Assembly (NCBI GenBank): GCA_047623555.1
Contig: JBLHMP010000134.1
Location: forward strand, 1 to 5,339
DNA length: 5,339 nucleotides
Direction of reading: 5' to 3'
Source of the DNA: NORP181 sp047623555
GTDB taxonomy: Bacteria > Pseudomonadota > Alphaproteobacteria > Rhodobacterales > Rhodobacteraceae
Of this stretch, positions 1 to 4,986 are shown one piece after another. How positions within the stretch are numbered: the stretch's first letter is position 1; every line of letters starts with the position of its first letter. Both the position numbers and the translations under genes were made by a program. The notes under the pieces were generated by a model. That model searched no databases and was not told where the DNA came from. It saw nothing but the letters and a program-made list of their open reading frames with translations.

Positions 1-90
1 CGTTTTGGGCCCATCGGATACATCGCTCCAGCACAAGCCGAAAGGAACTACTATGACAGAATAACACCTGTTAATATCGCCGCAGAATAA
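1..90 (+). CDS. IS3-family transposase (OrfB, rve integrase domain), C-terminal fragment cut by window edge
   Basis: Frame 1 is open from the first base to a TAA at 88-90 and encodes 29 residues. It contains the stretch GYIAPAQAERNYYDR, the typical last part of the DDE integrase of IS3-family transposases, where a G-Y-x-[SAT]-P-x-x-x-E motif follows the catalytic core. In these elements OrfB is usually made as a frameshift fusion with OrfA and catalyses copy-out/paste-in transposition through a circular intermediate. The catalytic DDE residues and OrfA lie to the left of the window, so I cannot tell whether the copy is intact. The normal stop and the following inverted repeat suggest that this end is complete. 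It is absent from simple ORF listings because it has no start codon in the window. Confidence 0.8.
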   Translation, partial: RFGPIGYIAPAQAERNYYDRITPVNIAAE

Positions 91-100
91 CAACTAAATC

Positions 101-126
101 GTCTCCGGTAAACCCGGTCTGGTTCA
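101..126 (-). repeat. Probable right terminal inverted repeat of the IS3-family element
   Basis: Reading inward from 126 on the minus strand gives TGAACCAGACCGGG then TTTACCGGAGAC. This stands 10 bases beyond the transposase stop codon, the usual place for the IS3 right end. From memory, many Rhodobacterales IS3 elements start TGAACC followed by a C/G-rich block and a CCGGAGAC-like block. The left partner is not in the window. Confidence 0.55.
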
Positions 127-177
127 CTTGATTGGCTTAGGTGTTGCCTATCAGGTCGCAGACGGAATTTACAATAA

Positions 178-245
178 TCCGGTGTTTAAAGTACCGGAGT
201 TTGCAGGGTTTCAAACCCAATCCGGCGACCCAAGGGGCCGCCGGA
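178..245 (-). terminator. Cluster of three hairpins downstream of rhlE, probable terminator region
   Basis: Minus-strand transcripts leaving rhlE at 273 meet, in order, three inverted repeats. The first, 221-245, is an arm TCCGGCG with CGCCGGA that continues inward through a G-T pair and three C-G pairs to a 3-base loop, about 11 pairs in all. The second, 206-218, is GGGTTT/AAACCC around one central base. The third, 178-198, is TCCGGT/ACCGGA around a 9-base loop. After the first stem the transcript reads ATTGGGTTT, which is T-rich but has no clean T run, so intrinsic termination is likely but imperfect. The region may also protect the mRNA 3' end. It lies between rhlE and the IS end. Confidence 0.5.
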
Positions 246-272
246 CACTGAAGGTTTTGTAGGTTGGGACGG

Positions 273-1562
273 TTACGCAGCTTTGCGTCCGCCGCCACCC
301 TGACCTTGCTTGGGCCCGCCACGACGTTTGCGTGGCCCGCCCGATGGTGCACCGCCACCAGAATTGCCACCTGGGCGACCACCACGATGTGGTCCACCGC
401 GACCTTTGGGTTTGGCCGGGGCGTCCATTGGCTCCCACGGGCGGCCCGAAGCGATTGGAATGGTGATTTTCATAGTCTTCTGAATGGCCTTCAGTTCGCC
501 CATCTCATCAGGCGAGCAGAACGCAATAGCCGAGCCATCTTCGCCAGCGCGGGCCGTCCGGCCAATACGGTGGACATAGTTTTCCGGCACATTTGGCAGT
601 TCATAGTTATAGACGTGTTTCACGTCCTTAATGTCGAGCCCACGTGCGGCCACATCGGTTGCCACCAGCACCATGATCTCGCCTGATTTAAACGCCGTAA
701 TGGCGCGATCGCGCTGGCCCTGGCTTTTGTTGCCGTGGATCGACCCGGCCTTAAAGCCGTGCTTTACCAGCGTTTTCATCAGCTTTTCCGACCCGTGCTT
801 GGTACGGCCAAACACCAGCGCGCGTTCATCGCGATGCTTTTCCAGTAATTCAATCAGCAGGCTGGTTTTCTCGGCTTTGGCGATAAAGTGCACCTCTTGG
901 GTGACCTTATCGGCAACTTTACCCGGAGGCGACACTTCAACCCGGATCGGGCTTTTCAGATAGCTTTGCGCCAACTCGTTCATCTGCTTGGGCATGGTGG
1001 CCGAAAACAGCATGGTCTGGCGCTGCTCGGGCAACATCGCCGCGATTTTGCGCAGCGCATGAATAAAGCCAAGGTCAAGCATCTGGTCGGCTTCGTCCAG
1101 CACCAGAAAGGCACAGGCGTCAAGCCGCAGGGCGCGTCGATCCATCAGGTCGATCAGACGACCCGGGGTGGCAACCAGCAGGTCGGTGCCGCGTGCCAGA
1201 CGGGCGATCTGGGCGTTGATGGACTGACCACCAACAACCATACCAACCTTGAGCGGTGTGTTTTCGCAATAGGCGCGCAGATTTACAGCGATCTGCCCGG
1301 CCAATTCGCGGGTTGGCGCCAGAACCAGACCGCGCACGGTTTTAGGTTCAGGTTTTGTGCCCATTTCCAGCATATGTGCCACCAGCGGCAGACCAAAGGC
1401 CGCCGTTTTGCCGGTGCCGGTCTGGGCCAGGCCCATCACGTCGCGCCCGTTCATCGCATGCGGGATGGCATGGCTTTGGATCGGGGTTGGTTCGGTGATG
1501 CCCATATTCGTAAGGCGTTCCACCAGTTTGGTGGGCAGGCCCATCATTTCAAAGTCGTTCAA
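273..1562 (-). CDS. rhlE: DEAD-box ATP-dependent RNA helicase, RhlE type
   Basis: This cytoplasmic SF2 helicase unwinds short RNA duplexes using ATP; relatives act in ribosome assembly, mRNA decay and cold growth. The 429-residue protein shows the complete motif set: Q motif GITEPTPIQ (about 21-29), Walker A AQTGTGKT (46-53), PTRELA (83-88), GG (111-112), TPGR (132-135), DEAD (156-159), SAT (187-189), LVFGRTKH (249-256), ATDVAARGLD (301-310) and HRIGRTARAG (331-340). The run around VFGRTKHGSEKL and IHGNKSQGQR is typical of the RhlE subgroup. Residues from about 380 form a basic Gly/Arg-rich tail with RGG-like repeats, a usual RNA-binding extension. The start chosen is TTG at 1562, giving an N-terminus LNDFEMMGL that fits the family. 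AAAGGA lies six bases upstream, while the upstream in-frame ATG at 1715 would add 51 unrelated residues. It is transcribed alone, divergent from the metal regulator. Nothing appears truncated or mutated. Confidence 0.96.
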   Translation of the reverse strand: MNDFEMMGLPTKLVERLTNMGITEPTPIQSHAIPHAMNGRDVMGLAQTGTGKTAAFGLPLVAHMLEMGTKPEPKTVRGLVLAPTRELAGQIAVNLRAYCENTPLKVGMVVGGQSINAQIARLARGTDLLVATPGRLIDLMDRRALRLDACAFLVLDEADQMLDLGFIHALRKIAAMLPEQRQTMLFSATMPKQMNELAQSYLKSPIRVEVSPPGKVADKVTQEVHFIAKAEKTSLLIELLEKHRDERALVFGRTKHGSEKLMKTLVKHGFKAGSIHGNKSQGQRDRAITAFKSGEIMVLVATDVAARGLDIKDVKHVYNYELPNVPENYVHRIGRTARAGEDGSAIAFCSPDEMGELKAIQKTMKITIPIASGRPWEPMDAPAKPKGRGGPHRGGRPGGNSGGGAPSGGPRKRRGGPKQGQGGGGRKAA

Positions 1563-1597
1563 TACATATCCTTTCGGACCTTCACATAAGGTGAAAG
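1563..1597 (-). promoter_or_regulatory. rhlE ribosome binding site with an adjacent upstream hairpin
   Basis: On the minus strand the Shine-Dalgarno sequence AAAGGA (1574-1569) is followed by six bases and the TTG start, which settles the start codon. Immediately upstream, 1597-1579, CTTTCAC pairs with GTGAAGG around the 5-base loop CTTAT (seven pairs, one G-T). Only four bases separate the hairpin from the Shine-Dalgarno sequence, so the fold could influence ribosome access. DEAD-box genes in other bacteria often have regulated leaders, but a role here is inference. Confidence 0.6.
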
Positions 1598-1720
1598 CCC
1601 AACATTTTGCCGCATAAAGCGCGGCTATAGGGTACGCCAAATCCTCGGACCCGGTGGCCATATGCCAACGCGGATCGGTCCGGCGTTTTGGCCCCACGCG
1701 TGATTTTGGGAACACGGTTA

Positions 1721-1805
1721 ACGTTGTCTTGCAGTCGGGCCAAACTTGACCAGCAGCCAGTTGGCCACATCAGGACGCCTCTGCTCACGCGGCAGAAGAC
1801 AACGT
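1721..1805. repeat. Nested inverted repeats, possible structured RNA leader or small RNA
   Basis: ACGTTGTCTT (1721-1730) is perfectly complementary to AAGACAACGT (1796-1805). Directly inside, GCAG (1731-1734) can pair with CTGC (1781-1784), and GGCCAA (1738-1743) pairs with TTGGCC (1761-1766), enclosing a 17-base loop. The three stems are properly nested, so the 85 bases can form one long folded arm. The fold works on either strand: as the rhlE leader (minus) or the Fur/Mur leader (plus). No flanking T run marks a terminator. It matches no RNA family I recognise. Confidence 0.35.
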
Positions 1806-1970
1806 CTGGGGGCCACATGAGGCTTTATCAGCGCTATGTCAACCAGCAACAAGCCTGTAGGCTATTTTCATACAAGGGATCGAATTTACGGCGACAATCC
1901 TCGCAATCTCAGATATCGGCATCTTTTCCTGCTGAGACAATTGCTCTAAACCGAGCCTCAACCGCGCGAA

Positions 1971-1978
1971 AAGAAGGG
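1971..1978 (+). promoter_or_regulatory. Ribosome binding site of the Fur/Mur gene
   Basis: AAGAAGGG lies five bases before the ATG at 1984. It supports this start over any in-frame alternative; the protein from here begins MPQTIIARCEAKGLRMT, as expected for the family. Confidence 0.7.
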
Positions 1979-1983
1979 CGACC

Positions 1984-2400
1984 ATGCCACAGACAATTAT
2001 TGCCCGATGCGAGGCCAAAGGCCTGCGGATGACCGGTCAGCGTCGTATTATTGGTCGGGTGCTGCAAACCAGCGCCGACCACCCGGATGTCGAGGCGCTT
2101 TATGCCAGGGCCAGTGCGCTGGATCCGGGGATTTCAATTGCGACGGTCTATCGAACGGTCAAGCTGTTTGAAGAGGCGGGAATCCTTGAGCGGCTGGAGT
2201 TTGGCGACGGGCGGGCGCGGTATGAAGACGCGGAACGGGACCACCATGACCATCTGATTGACATGAATTCAGGTGAGGTGATCGAATTTGTCGATCCCGA
2301 GATCGAAGCCTTGCAGGAAAAGATCGCTGCCAAACTGGGCTATGAGCTGCGCGGACATCGGTTAGAGCTATATGGCGTGCCGGTGAAAAAGCCCGAATAA
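1984..2400 (+). CDS. fur: Fur-family metal-responsive transcriptional repressor (Fur/Mur type)
   Basis: This 138-residue DNA-binding repressor uses a metal corepressor; alphaproteobacterial members of this type (Mur) mainly sense manganese and repress Mn uptake genes. The winged-helix domain spans about 1-80, with recognition helix SIATVYRTVKLF at 51-62. The dimerisation and metal domain follows. Residues in register with known Fur ligands are all present: His33, Glu81, His88 and His90 for one site; His87, Asp89, Glu108 and His125 for the other. The HHDHLI block is diagnostic. The Cys pair of E. coli Fur (93/96) is replaced by Asp93 and Ser96, so the structural CxxC zinc site is missing, as in Mur-type proteins. 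The ATG is preceded by AAGAAGGG ending five bases upstream. The gene is divergent from rhlE and convergent with the next gene, so it is monocistronic. An Irr role is less likely because the sequence follows Mur rather than Irr. The true metal cannot be read from sequence. Confidence 0.93.
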   Translation: MPQTIIARCEAKGLRMTGQRRIIGRVLQTSADHPDVEALYARASALDPGISIATVYRTVKLFEEAGILERLEFGDGRARYEDAERDHHDHLIDMNSGEVIEFVDPEIEALQEKIAAKLGYELRGHRLELYGVPVKKPE

Positions 2401-2401
2401 A

Positions 2402-2428
2402 GCGCGTGGGTTTTCACCCACCCTACGC
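2402..2428. terminator. Shared hairpin between convergent fur/mur and transporter genes; dispersed-repeat-like
   Basis: GTGGGT (2406-2411) pairs with ACCCAC (2416-2421) around the loop TTTC. Flanking GCG (2404-2406) and CGC (2426-2428) extend the symmetry if the CCTA between the arms is bulged. It lies two bases after the fur/mur stop and can end both convergent transcripts, although neither side has a long T run directly after the stem. On the minus strand it reads GTAGGGTGGGTGAAAACCC, which resembles, from memory, a short palindromic repeat scattered between genes in Roseobacter-group genomes. The TAG stop of the transporter (2425-2423) is part of this repeat. Confidence 0.6.
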
Positions 2429-3472
2429 CCTGTATCGACGTCGTCGCCCCAAGCTCAGCGGGATCAGGATCGTCAGGATCAGTAAGCGGATCACATGACA
2501 GGCGGTAACAAAACCGGGACTTGCGCCCATTGTGGCGGACAATGCGATCATGGTTTCCAAGCCTCCGGGAGAGAACGCCGCCAGCACATGCGGCACCGGC
2601 ATTCCCAGGGTCCAGGCCACGGGCAGGGCCGCAAAGCTGGCCAGGACAACGGCAATAGCAGTGGTGGTCAATCCGGCCATTAGCGAGGCCCGGAAGGTGG
2701 CCAGTGACATGCCGGAGAACCGGGTGCCAATCATCGTGCCCAGCACCAGAAAGGCCGGTGTCATCAGCCAGATTGGCACGCTTCCCGGGGTTAATTCGCT
2801 GGCATGACCAAGAGAGGACGCGGCCATCGCGCCCAACAAAAGCGGCGCGGGCAAATTCATCCGTTTTAAGACCATTCCCAGCCCAACAGCCACCGCGACC
2901 AGCGTCAGAATGTGCCACAGTTGCATGGGTGGCCCGCCGATGACGGCAATTGCGCTCATCTCATAACCCATTGCCATCGCGACAAACGGCACGCTGATGG
3001 TCAGGGCCAGCAACCTTATGGTCTGCACCACGGCGATACGTCCGACATCACCATCCACATCCGTCGCCATCCCCAGAACAAAGCTGAGATGGCCAGGGGC
3101 AGCCGCCAGAATGGCGCTGCGCCGTTCAAACCCAAAGGCACGCACCAGAACGACGCTGCACAGCTGCATGATTGCCACCAACAGGACCGCCATAACCACA
3201 AAAGCCAGCGGCCAATGCAGAATCGCGGCAGTGGCCTGGGCGTTAAACCCGGCTCCGATACCTAACCCCAGCAGGACAAAGCAAACGTCGCGGGTCCGGT
3301 CCGAGATTTCCATGCGTAGGCCGCTCAGGCTAATCAGGCTAACAGTGAGCGCCGGACCAATCAGCACCGACGCAGGCAGGGACAGCGCAAAGGCCAATGC
3401 AGCACCACAGGCCCCAATGGCGATGGTGAACAGTGTTAGCATTGGTTGTCTGAGTTGAAGTCGTGAATTCAT
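2423..3472 (-). CDS. AbrB-family integral membrane protein (putative transporter, AbrB duplication domains)
   Basis: This is a 349-residue inner-membrane protein of the AbrB/'ammonia monooxygenase' family (Pfam AbrB, unrelated to the Bacillus DNA-binding AbrB). It has about ten hydrophobic segments and an internal duplication. The first half carries AAAPGHLSFVLGMATD with TIRLLALTISVP (about 123-161); the second carries AAFSPGGLETMIALSA with HVIRLLILTILIP (about 298-338). Both show the paired P-G-[GH]-L and R-L-L signatures. Each half also has a P-A-[SP]-x-L-[IL]-G segment (about 33-39 and 208-214). Substrate and direction are unknown for most members, so 'transporter' is inferred from topology. 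The ATG at 3472 is chosen because the first membrane segment starts about 12 residues later and the longer frame to 3619 would run into eno. The ribosome binding site is weak (TAGG nine bases upstream). The length fits the family. The basic C-terminus LGRRRRYRA ends in a stop supplied by the intergenic repeat. Confidence 0.88.
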   Translation of the reverse strand: MNSRLQLRQPMLTLFTIAIGACGAALAFALSLPASVLIGPALTVSLISLSGLRMEISDRTRDVCFVLLGLGIGAGFNAQATAAILHWPLAFVVMAVLLVAIMQLCSVVLVRAFGFERRSAILAAAPGHLSFVLGMATDVDGDVGRIAVVQTIRLLALTISVPFVAMAMGYEMSAIAVIGGPPMQLWHILTLVAVAVGLGMVLKRMNLPAPLLLGAMAASSLGHASELTPGSVPIWLMTPAFLVLGTMIGTRFSGMSLATFRASLMAGLTTTAIAVVLASFAALPVAWTLGMPVPHVLAAFSPGGLETMIALSATMGASPGFVTACHVIRLLILTILIPLSLGRRRRYRA

Positions 3473-3533
3473 GGCTATCTGCCTAGCATCCTCAATCCAG
3501 GCCTGCAAATACACCGATTTTTGCCATTTCCGG

Positions 3534-3559
3534 GGCCGCGTCCCCTTTTGTTTGCGGCC
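3534..3559. promoter_or_regulatory. Inverted repeat in the divergent transporter/eno spacer, possible operator
   Basis: GGCCGC (3534-3539) and GCGGCC (3554-3559) form perfect six-base arms around 14 bases containing a T-rich core. A weak promoter-like pair for eno overlaps it: TTGTTT at 3548-3553 and TATGAG at 3569-3574, with 15 bases between them, shorter than ideal. If that promoter is real, the repeat covers its -35 region, where a repressor would act. The arms are GC-rich and such palindromes arise by chance in this composition. Confidence 0.25.
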
Positions 3560-3593
3560 AGGTCTGGGTATGAGAGCCCTAAACCACAGCAAC

Positions 3594-3597
3594 AGGA
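3594..3597 (+). promoter_or_regulatory. Ribosome binding site of eno
   Basis: AGGA stands eight bases before the ATG at 3606 and fixes the enolase start at the residue expected from the family, against the longer upstream frame. Confidence 0.65.
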
Positions 3598-3605
3598 TTT
3601 TTGAC

Positions 3606-4880
3606 ATGAGCACCATCATCGATATTCACGCCCGCGAAATTCTGGACAGCCGGGGGAATCCCACGGTTGAGGTGGATGTGATCCTGGAAGACGGCACAAT
3701 GGGGCGCGCTGCGGTGCCATCGGGTGCGTCGACCGGCGCCTATGAAGCTGTGGAAAAGCGCGATGGCGACAAATCACGGTATTTCGGCAAAGGCGTGCTT
3801 GAGGCGGTTGCCGCCGTGAACGGTGAGATATCCGAAGAGTTGTTGGGGCTGGACGCAACCGAACAGGTGTCGATTGATGGTGCGATGATTGAGTTGGACG
3901 GCACCGAAAACAAAAGCCGTCTGGGCGCAAATGCCATTCTGGGTGTTTCGTTGGCGGTGGCCAAAGCGGCCGCTGATTTCACCACACAGCCGTTGTTTCG
4001 CTATGTTGGCGGCACCTCGGCGCGGGTGTTGCCAGTGCCGATGATGAACATCATCAATGGCGGCGAACATGCTGATAACCCTATTGATATTCAGGAATTC
4101 ATGATCGTTCCTGTGGCAGCCAACAACATTCGCGACGCGGTGCGCATGGGATCAGAAGTGTTTCATACGTTGAAAGCTGAATTGTCTGCGGCGGGTTTAA
4201 GCACCGGTATTGGCGACGAGGGCGGTTTTGCGCCTGATATCGCATCAACCCGCGATGCATTGGATTTCCTGATGAAAGCCATTGAAAAGGCCGGATATAA
4301 ACCCGGAGAAGACATCTATCTGGCGCTCGATTGTGCAGCGACAGAATACTATAAAGACGGCGCCTATGTCCTTTCAGGCGAGGGAAAAACTCTGAGTTCG
4401 GACGAAAATGTTAGCTACCTCGAAGCGCTGGTACGCGACTATCCGATTTTCTCAATCGAGGATGGCATGTCCGAGGATGATTGGGATGGCTGGGCCGCCT
4501 TGACTGAGGCGTTGGGTGCCAATGTGCAACTGGTTGGCGACGATCTGTTTGTGACCAACCCGGCACGTCTGGCCGAAGGGATTGCCCGCAAGAGCGCCAA
4601 TTCAATGTTGGTAAAAGTAAATCAAATCGGTACGTTGACGGAGACACTTAAGGCAGTGGATATGGCGCATCGGGCTGGGTTTACCAACGTCATGTCGCAC
4701 CGTTCGGGCGAAACCGAGGATGCCACGATTGCCGATCTGGCCGTGGCGACCAATTGCGGGCAGATCAAAACCGGGTCGTTGTCGCGGTCCGATCGGTTGG
4801 CGAAATACAACCAGTTGATCCGCATCGAAGAGGTGTTGGGCGAAGTGGCCGAATACGCCGGCCGCTCGATCCTGCGATAA
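3606..4880 (+). CDS. eno: Enolase (phosphopyruvate hydratase)
   Basis: This cytoplasmic enzyme interconverts 2-phosphoglycerate and phosphoenolpyruvate in glycolysis and gluconeogenesis, with two Mg2+ ions; in many bacteria it also binds RNase E, which cannot be judged here. The 424-residue protein matches full bacterial length. The N-terminal capping domain includes the mobile loop SGASTGAYEA (39-48), and the TIM-barrel domain follows. Visible active-site elements are NGGEHADNP with His155, GDEGG with Glu205, metal ligands Asp242, Glu285 (SIEDGMSEDDW) and Asp312 (GDDLF), the signature LVKVNQIGTLTET with catalytic Lys337, SHRSGETED with His365-Arg366-Ser367, and Lys388 in QIKTGS. Nothing essential is missing. 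The ATG at 3606 gives the standard MSTIIDIHAREILDSRGNPT start and has AGGA eight bases upstream. The longer open frame back to 3471 has no family support. It is divergent from the transporter and probably monocistronic. Confidence 0.98.
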   Translation: MSTIIDIHAREILDSRGNPTVEVDVILEDGTMGRAAVPSGASTGAYEAVEKRDGDKSRYFGKGVLEAVAAVNGEISEELLGLDATEQVSIDGAMIELDGTENKSRLGANAILGVSLAVAKAAADFTTQPLFRYVGGTSARVLPVPMMNIINGGEHADNPIDIQEFMIVPVAANNIRDAVRMGSEVFHTLKAELSAAGLSTGIGDEGGFAPDIASTRDALDFLMKAIEKAGYKPGEDIYLALDCAATEYYKDGAYVLSGEGKTLSSDENVSYLEALVRDYPIFSIEDGMSEDDWDGWAALTEALGANVQLVGDDLFVTNPARLAEGIARKSANSMLVKVNQIGTLTETLKAVDMAHRAGFTNVMSHRSGETEDATIADLAVATNCGQIKTGSLSRSDRLAKYNQLIRIEEVLGEVAEYAGRSILR

Positions 4881-4916
4881 CCCGATATGCAGGCCTGACT
4901 GAACGTTGGCCAGATC

Positions 4917-4969
4917 ATTCGCCGTTTCTGGACCGGGTCCATACGGCGGATGAATTTGTGATGTTTTTT
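4917..4969 (+). terminator. Nested hairpin with T run downstream of eno
   Basis: ATTCGCCGT (4917-4925) pairs with ACGGCGGAT (4943-4951) over nine positions with one G-T pair. Inside it TGGAC (4929-4933) pairs with GTCCA (4937-4941), part of the palindrome TGGACCGGGTCCA. Six T residues follow at 4964-4969, twelve bases after the stem. The position, 36 bases past the eno stop and before the convergent acetyltransferase, fits a terminator, although the stem-to-T spacing is longer than canonical. Confidence 0.55.
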
Positions 4970-4986
4970 CCGTAATCTTTAGGGTT

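Larger units (their letters stand above)
1..126 (+). mobile_element. Right end of an IS3-family insertion sequence (left part outside window)
   Basis: The segment holds the C-terminus of an IS3-type transposase followed by 36 non-coding bases and what looks like the terminal inverted repeat. Read on the minus strand from 126, the end begins TGAACCAGACCGGG and continues into TTTACCGGAGAC. This has the TG start and the run of G/C followed by T expected of IS3-family ends. The putative terminus is therefore the TTCA at 123-126. The left end, the matching repeat and the 3-4 base target duplication are outside the window, so the family rests on the transposase tail and the exact boundary is inferred. 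Confidence 0.75.
1563..1983. other. 421-base divergent intergenic region between rhlE and the Fur/Mur gene
   Basis: No convincing gene is present: open frames here have no family resemblance and overlap the leaders of both neighbours. It should hold promoters for both divergent genes, but I found no -35/-10 pair good enough to name. Visible structure, from left to right, is as follows. There is a hairpin next to the rhlE ribosome binding site (1579-1597). A set of nested inverted repeats spans 1721-1805. Two 12-base near-copies GGCCACAT[C/G]AGG occur at 1763-1774 and 1811-1822. AGGCTT (1820-1825), AAGCCT (1851-1856) and AGGCT (1859-1863) can pair in two alternative ways. The spacer is long for two single genes, which leaves room for long leaders or a small RNA. 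Confidence 0.6.

Noticed and set aside
888..1589. 233-codon open frame on the plus strand
   Set aside because: It is antisense to rhlE, whose motifs are complete on the other strand. Its translation shows no family features and no ribosome binding site.
1563..1715. Upstream ATG start for rhlE at 1715
   Set aside because: It would add 51 residues with no match to the helicase N-terminus, and the TTG at 1562 has a well-placed AAAGGA.
1709..1740. GGAAC at 1709-1713 as an ECF (EcfG-type) promoter -35 element
   Set aside because: No matching -10 element occurs at the expected 16-18 base distance.
1935..1950. CAATTG-centred sequence upstream of fur/mur as a Fur/Mur autoregulatory box
   Set aside because: Only the central six bases are palindromic; the flanking arms do not pair, and I cannot match it to a known Mur site.
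1817..2032. Possible 71-codon upstream ORF starting at the ATG after GGGGGCC and overlapping the fur/mur start
   Set aside because: The amino acid composition and codon use look random, no family is recognisable, and the overlap would be long. I could not support it as a gene.
2340..2918. 192-codon minus-strand frame overlapping fur/mur and the transporter
   Set aside because: It is a frame-shifted shadow of the AbrB-family gene, rich in Gly/Arg/Cys without recognisable motifs.
3532..3549. GGGG-CCGCGT-CCCC followed by TTTT as a terminator before eno
   Set aside because: The stem is only four pairs and no upstream plus-strand gene needs ending there.
3471..3605. Longer enolase start at 3471
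   Set aside because: Enolases start at the MSTIIDIHAREI position; the extension lies in the divergent promoter region.
3473..3619. Longer transporter start at 3619
   Set aside because: It would overlap the eno start and add a basic stretch without membrane character; the ATG at 3472 precedes the first membrane segment.
4881..4975. Open frame running from inside eno to 4975 (plus strand)
   Set aside because: It has no start codon between the eno stop and the hairpin, most of it shadows eno, and the remainder is explained by the terminator palindrome.
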